A stretch of DNA of 64,000 bases, taken from contig JACKKE010000003.1 in the NCBI GenBank assembly GCA_020637595.1, forward strand, positions 1 to 64,000, given 5' to 3'. Below the pieces are notes generated by a model. It had not been told where the DNA came from, searched no databases, and worked only from the letters and a program-made list of their open reading frames with translations. Origin of the DNA: Rhodobacter sp. GTDB lineage: Bacteria > Pseudomonadota > Alphaproteobacteria > Rhodobacterales > Rhodobacteraceae. Position 1 is the stretch's first letter; every line of letters begins with the position of its first letter. Made by a program: the position numbers and the translations under genes. Below are positions 60,393-64,000 of this stretch, one piece after another.

Positions 60393-61955
60393 ATGACCAT
60401 CATCCGCAGCCGCGAGCCCGACGTCGCGCTCAACGACCTGACCATCACCCAGCGCGTCTTTCAGGGCATCGACCCCGACCGCCCGTTGCTGGTCGACGGC
60501 CCCAGCGGCCGCACCCTGACCGGCGCGCAGTTCATCGGCGGGGTCAAGGCCCTGGCCGGGGGTCTGACCGCGCGCGGCTATGGCGCGGGCAAGGTGATGG
60601 CGCTGATGGCCCCGAACCTGCCGGAATACTGCGTCGCCTTTCACGCGATGGCCTGGGCGGGCGGCACCGTCACCACGATCAACCCGACCTATACCGCGCC
60701 CGAGGTCCATCACCAGCTGATCGACTCGGACGCCGATGTGCTGGTCACGATCGGCCTGTTCCACGAGACCGCCAGGGCGGCGATCGTCGGCACCAAGGTG
60801 CGCGAGATCGTCATCATCGGTGACGCCCCCCCCGACGGTGCGGTGCCGCTGGCTGCGCTGATGGGCCCGCCGATGGCCGAGCAGGCGCCGGTCGATATTG
60901 CCGGGCATGTCGTGGCCCTGCCCTATTCCTCGGGCACAACCGGCCTGCCCAAGGGCGTGATGCTGACCCACCGCAACCTGGTGGTGAACATCGACCAGTC
61001 TCTGGTCTATGCCCGCGTCACCCCCGGCGAATTCACCGTGGCCTTCCTGCCGCTCTTTCACATCTACGGGCTGGAAGTGCTGATGAACATCTATCTGGCC
61101 GCGGGGGGCGGGCTGGTGACGATGCCGCGCTTCGATCTGGAACAGTTCCTGACGCTGGTCGAGCGCCACAAGACCCCGCGGCTGTGGATCGTGCCGCCGG
61201 TGGCGCTGGCGCTGGCCAAGCATCCGCTGATCGACAGCTTCGATCTGTCCCATATCGAACAGGTCAACTCGGCCGCCGCCCCCCTCGGCGCGGATGTGGC
61301 CGAAGCGATGGGGGCGCGGCTGAACACCACAGCGACGCAGGGCTATGGCATGACCGAACTCAGTCCGGTCAGCCATATCAGCCGCCCGGAAATGGCCCGG
61401 TCCGGGGCCTCGGGGCTGACGATCCCAAACACCGAATGCCGCATCGTCGACCCCGAGACGCTGCAGGATCTGCCCGTCGGCCAGGATGGCGAATTGTGGG
61501 TGCGGGGTCCGCAGGTGATGAAGGGCTATCTGAACAATCCGCAAGCCACCGCCGATACCATCGTCCAGGGAGGCTGGCTGCGCACCGGCGACATCGCCCA
61601 TTTCGACGAGGACGGCTATCTGTTCATCACCGACCGGCTGAAGGAACTGATCAAGGTCAAGGGTTTTCAGGTTGCGCCGGCGGAACTCGAGGCGCTCTTG
61701 CTGACCCATCCGGCGATCACCGATGCCGCGGTGATCGGCGTGCCCGACGGCGATGCCGGCGAAGTGCCGCTGGCCTTCATCACATCGGCCAATCCCCCCT
61801 CACTGGCCGAGGTGCAGGCCTTCCTCGAACCGCAGGTTGCGCATTACAAACAGGTCAGGCGCCTCGAAGTGATGGACCAGATCCCGAAATCGGCCTCGGG
61901 CAAGATCCTGCGCCGGCTCTTGCGCGATCAGGTCGCGCAACGCACAAAGGACTGA
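60393..61955 (+). CDS. AMP-forming acyl/4-coumarate-CoA ligase-like protein
   Basis: Adenylate-forming enzyme (520 residues) that activates a carboxylic acid with ATP and CoA. Motifs: PYSSGTTGLPKGVMLTH, QGYGMTELSPVSH, GDIAHFDEDGYLFITDRLKEL with IKVKGFQVAPAELE, and the catalytic Lys in PKSASGKILRRLL. The closest branch is 4-coumarate-CoA ligase, but specificity cannot be told from sequence alone. ATG 60393 has GGAGG upstream; the in-frame GTG at 60360 is less likely. It opens a plus-strand run with the GFA and RidA-family genes. Confidence 0.9.
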   Translation: MTIIRSREPDVALNDLTITQRVFQGIDPDRPLLVDGPSGRTLTGAQFIGGVKALAGGLTARGYGAGKVMALMAPNLPEYCVAFHAMAWAGGTVTTINPTYTAPEVHHQLIDSDADVLVTIGLFHETARAAIVGTKVREIVIIGDAPPDGAVPLAALMGPPMAEQAPVDIAGHVVALPYSSGTTGLPKGVMLTHRNLVVNIDQSLVYARVTPGEFTVAFLPLFHIYGLEVLMNIYLAAGGGLVTMPRFDLEQFLTLVERHKTPRLWIVPPVALALAKHPLIDSFDLSHIEQVNSAAAPLGADVAEAMGARLNTTATQGYGMTELSPVSHISRPEMARSGASGLTIPNTECRIVDPETLQDLPVGQDGELWVRGPQVMKGYLNNPQATADTIVQGGWLRTGDIAHFDEDGYLFITDRLKELIKVKGFQVAPAELEALLLTHPAITDAAVIGVPDGDAGEVPLAFITSANPPSLAEVQAFLEPQVAHYKQVRRLEVMDQIPKSASGKILRRLLRDQVAQRTKD

Positions 61956-62012
61956 AGGCGCGGCGTGGCCGCCCACCCGTCGCGGCCACGCAACCGACCC
62001 AGGGGGAAACCC

Positions 62013-62516
62013 ATGACCGAGATCACCGGCCAATGCCTGTGCGGAGCCCTGCGCTATGCTATGGCCGCGCCCGCGCAACGCGTGACGCTCTGTTCCTGCC
62101 ATTTCTGCCAGCGCGCGACCGGCACCGAACGCATGACCCTGCCGGTCTTCAACCTGAGCGACCTGACGGTCCGCGCCGGGACGCCCGCGACCTATACCCA
62201 TGTCTCCGAGGGCAGCGGCAAGCAGATCCACATCCACCATTGCCCCGCCTGCGCGACCAAGCTGTGGATGACCTTCGAACGCTGGCCCGGCCTCGTCGGC
62301 CTTTATGGCGGCACGCTGGACGATCCCGACCAGGTGACCCTCGCCCCCGAAAGCACCAAGCAGATCTTCCTGTCCTCCGCGCGCCGGGGAACCGTGGTGC
62401 TGCCAGGGATCCCGGCCTACTGGAACCACGCCGCCACACTCGATGGCACGCCCGAACGCGCCTATGTCGTCGACGTCCCGACCCTGGTCGAGGACATGAT
62501 GATCGGCGAAGACTGA
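62013..62516 (+). CDS. GFA family zinc protein
   Basis: A 167-residue protein with the glutathione-dependent formaldehyde-activating (GFA/CENP-V) fold. Zinc-binding Cys are in GQCLCGALRY, CSCHFCQRATG and HHCPACATKLW. Some relatives bind formaldehyde-glutathione adducts, most have no known function. ATG 62013 has GGGGGAAA upstream. It lies 57 bases after the ligase and 29 before the RidA-family gene. Confidence 0.9.
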   Translation: MTEITGQCLCGALRYAMAAPAQRVTLCSCHFCQRATGTERMTLPVFNLSDLTVRAGTPATYTHVSEGSGKQIHIHHCPACATKLWMTFERWPGLVGLYGGTLDDPDQVTLAPESTKQIFLSSARRGTVVLPGIPAYWNHAATLDGTPERAYVVDVPTLVEDMMIGED

Positions 62517-62545
62517 CCCATCCCTCGCCACCAGAAAGCCCGCCC

Positions 62546-63031
62546 ATGCCCACGCCCGAAGACCGCCTCGCCGCCCTCGGCCTGACCCTGCCCCGCCCGG
62601 TGACCGCCCCACCGGGGGTGCCCCTGCCCTTCACCTTCGTGAACATCCGGGGCAACCGCGCGCTGATCTCGGGCCATCCGGCGCAGGACGAGACCGGCAA
62701 GGTCATCGGCCCCTTCGGCACCTTCGGTGATGACCTGACAACCCAGCAGGGCTATGACGCGGCGCGGCAGGTGGCCCTGTCGGTCCTCGCCAATCTCAAG
62801 GCCGAGATCGGCGCGCTGTCGCGCATCGCCGGCTGGGTGCGGGTTTTTGGCATGGTGACCTCGGCGCCCGGCTACCGCGACCAGCATCTGGTGGTGAACG
62901 GATTCAGCGACCTGATCCTCGCCGCCTTCGGCCCCGAGGCCGGGCGCCATGCGCGCTCGGCCATCGGGGTCGCGGGCCTGCCAATGGGCTTTGCCCTGGA
63001 AATCGAGGGCGAGGTGCTCCTGCAGCCCTGA
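62546..63031 (+). CDS. RidA/YjgF-like family protein
   Basis: A 161-residue protein of the larger YjgF-endoribonuclease-like group. The core GNRALISGHPAQDETGKVIG, AGWVRVFGMVTSAPGYRDQH and RSAIGVAGLPMGFALEIEGE matches the trimeric RidA fold. The Arg that binds the enamine/imine substrate in RidA is not evident before LPMG, so imine hydrolysis may be lost. It ends 2 bases before the stop of the convergent aldo/keto reductase gene. Confidence 0.85.
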   Translation: MPTPEDRLAALGLTLPRPVTAPPGVPLPFTFVNIRGNRALISGHPAQDETGKVIGPFGTFGDDLTTQQGYDAARQVALSVLANLKAEIGALSRIAGWVRVFGMVTSAPGYRDQHLVVNGFSDLILAAFGPEAGRHARSAIGVAGLPMGFALEIEGEVLLQP

Positions 63032-63033
63032 AC

Positions 63034-64000
63034 TCAGCAGTAGCGTTCCGGCCCGACCCACTGCACCGTGTCATAGCGGTCGCCATGCGCCCAGCCGACC
63101 GGCAACACCGACTCGATCCGGGCGATGTCCCCGGCGGTCAGCGCGATCTCGGTGCCGCGCACCGCTTCGTGGAAGTGCTGGACCGAGCGCGTTCCGGGGA
63201 TCGGCAGGATATGGTCGCCCTGCGCCAGAAGCCAGGCAATGGCCAGCGCCGCTGCCGGCTCGCCCATGTCGGCCGCCAGGGCGCGGAACCGGTCGGTGAT
63301 CTCCAGATTGGCCTCGTGATTGCCAGGCATAAAGCGCGGGTTGGACTTGAGGAACGCCACCTCGCCCCGCCGGTCGGGACGGATCGGAGCGTCGGTCAGC
63401 AGCGACCGGCCGACCGGCGAAAAGGCGACCAGCGCCGTGCCCAGCTCGGCACAGGTCTGCACCAGACCCAGTTCGGGCGAGCGCGTCTGCAACGAATACT
63501 CCGACTGCACCGCGTCGATCGGCGCCACCGCCGCGGCTCGGCGCAGCGAGGACGGCGCGATCTCGGAGAACCCGATCGCCCGGGTCTTGCCCTTGGCCTT
63601 GAGCCGCGCCAAGGTCTCGGTCACCTCCTCGATCGGCAGATCCTCCTGCCGGCGGTGAACGTAAAACAGATCAACATGATCGACCCCCAGCTTCTGCAGG
63701 CTCTTGTCCAGTTCGCCTTCCAGATGCGTGGGCGTGTTGTCGAAACACCGCCGGCCCTCGGCATCCTTGCTGATCCCCGCCTTGGTGGCGATCACGAACC
63801 GGTCCCGCGCCGCGGGGTTGCGGGCCAGATAGCTGCCGATCCAGGTCTCGGACCGGCCGTTGCCATAGATGTTCGAGGTGTCGAGATGCGTCACCCCGGT
63901 CTCGATCATCGCATCGAGAACCGCATGCGACGCCTCTTCCGTGGTCTTGCCATAGAAATCGGAAAACGACATCGCGCCATACCCCAGGGCCGACACCGCG
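63034..64000 (-). CDS. Aldo/keto reductase (5' end outside window)
   Basis: NADPH-dependent TIM-barrel oxidoreductase. The catalytic set is visible: LDTSNIYGNGRSE with the Tyr, VIATKAGIS with the Lys, and DLFYVHRRQED with the His; the C-terminal cofactor region is LPIPGTRSVQHF. The frame is open to the end of the window, and the first residues seen (SALGYGAMSFSDFYG) normally follow about 15 more, so the start lies beyond base 64000. The substrate is unknown. Confidence 0.9.
   Translation of the reverse strand, partial: AVSALGYGAMSFSDFYGKTTEEASHAVLDAMIETGVTHLDTSNIYGNGRSETWIGSYLARNPAARDRFVIATKAGISKDAEGRRCFDNTPTHLEGELDKSLQKLGVDHVDLFYVHRRQEDLPIEEVTETLARLKAKGKTRAIGFSEIAPSSLRRAAAVAPIDAVQSEYSLQTRSPELGLVQTCAELGTALVAFSPVGRSLLTDAPIRPDRRGEVAFLKSNPRFMPGNHEANLEITDRFRALAADMGEPAAALAIAWLLAQGDHILPIPGTRSVQHFHEAVRGTEIALTAGDIARIESVLPVGWAHGDRYDTVQWVGPERYC

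Overview
The window is GC-rich, gene-dense DNA of an alphaproteobacterium, almost certainly a member of the Rhodobacteraceae (Rhodobacter/Paracoccus relatives). The reasons are the strong G/C preference at third codon positions, many ATGA/GTGA start-stop overlaps, an HdaA-type replication regulator, a ChoXWV/BetI-BetA choline module, and a propionyl-CoA carboxylase cluster with a PccR-type regulator and its TTTGCAAA operator. It reads as chromosomal. I found no tRNA or rRNA genes, transposases, phage genes or CRISPR arrays.

Layout. 0-7 kb: metA, a P-loop ATPase and a penicillin-acylase-like hydrolase (with a C-terminal frameshift) on the minus strand, then a 3-hydroxyisobutyrate-dehydrogenase-like reductase coupled to adenine deaminase on the plus strand. 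7-14 kb: a lipoprotein, a [2Fe-2S] ferredoxin, a PerM/AI-2E-type permease, hdaA, ppk and ppx. 14-16.7 kb: a tight minus-strand operon (MAPEG, VOC, GNAT, TerB/J-domain, small secreted protein). 16.7-27.4 kb: the methylmalonyl-CoA pathway (mcm, pccA, pccB) with a DUF4174 protein, an unrecognised protein, a 49-residue lipoprotein, a DUF486 protein, an MFS pump and pccR. 27.4-30 kb: DUF465 protein, crotonase with a TetR regulator, and a secreted nuclease. 30-35.4 kb: betA-betI divergent from choXWV. 35.6-41.3 kb: CAP-domain protein, two EamA permeases, an SLC13-type transporter, a YmdB-like phosphodiesterase and riboflavin synthase. 41.4-46.2 kb: KpsS, a Wza-sized export lipoprotein and KpsC, for capsule made on a Kdo-linked lipid. 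46.2-51.7 kb: glnE, a serine hydrolase, a CDGSH protein, DUF2237 and a truncated haemoglobin. 51.7-53.3 kb: a membrane-anchored LuxR regulator and two secreted PepSY-like proteins with repetitive charged tails. 53.5-58.8 kb: trpB, trpF, lapA, ihfB and rpsA on the minus strand. 59-64 kb: a large secreted protein, an acyl-CoA ligase, a GFA protein, a RidA-family protein and an aldo/keto reductase cut by the window edge.

How the genes work together. PccA and PccB form propionyl-CoA carboxylase and Mcm converts the resulting methylmalonyl-CoA towards succinyl-CoA. Candidate PccR sites lie over the pccB promoter and just upstream of pccR. ChoXWV imports choline, which BetA oxidises under BetI control. 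Ppk and Ppx make and degrade polyphosphate.

Most of the window is ordinary core genome. The structures least explained by the genes are: (i) four consecutive perfect palindromes centred on GTCGAC at a 24-25 bp period upstream of trpB; (ii) a dispersed 3'-end element found at the same position and orientation behind ade, pccA and choV; and (iii) two small apparent reading-frame lesions in the first 5.3 kb that may be mutations or sequence errors. I did not find a clear, complete, undescribed multi-gene system.
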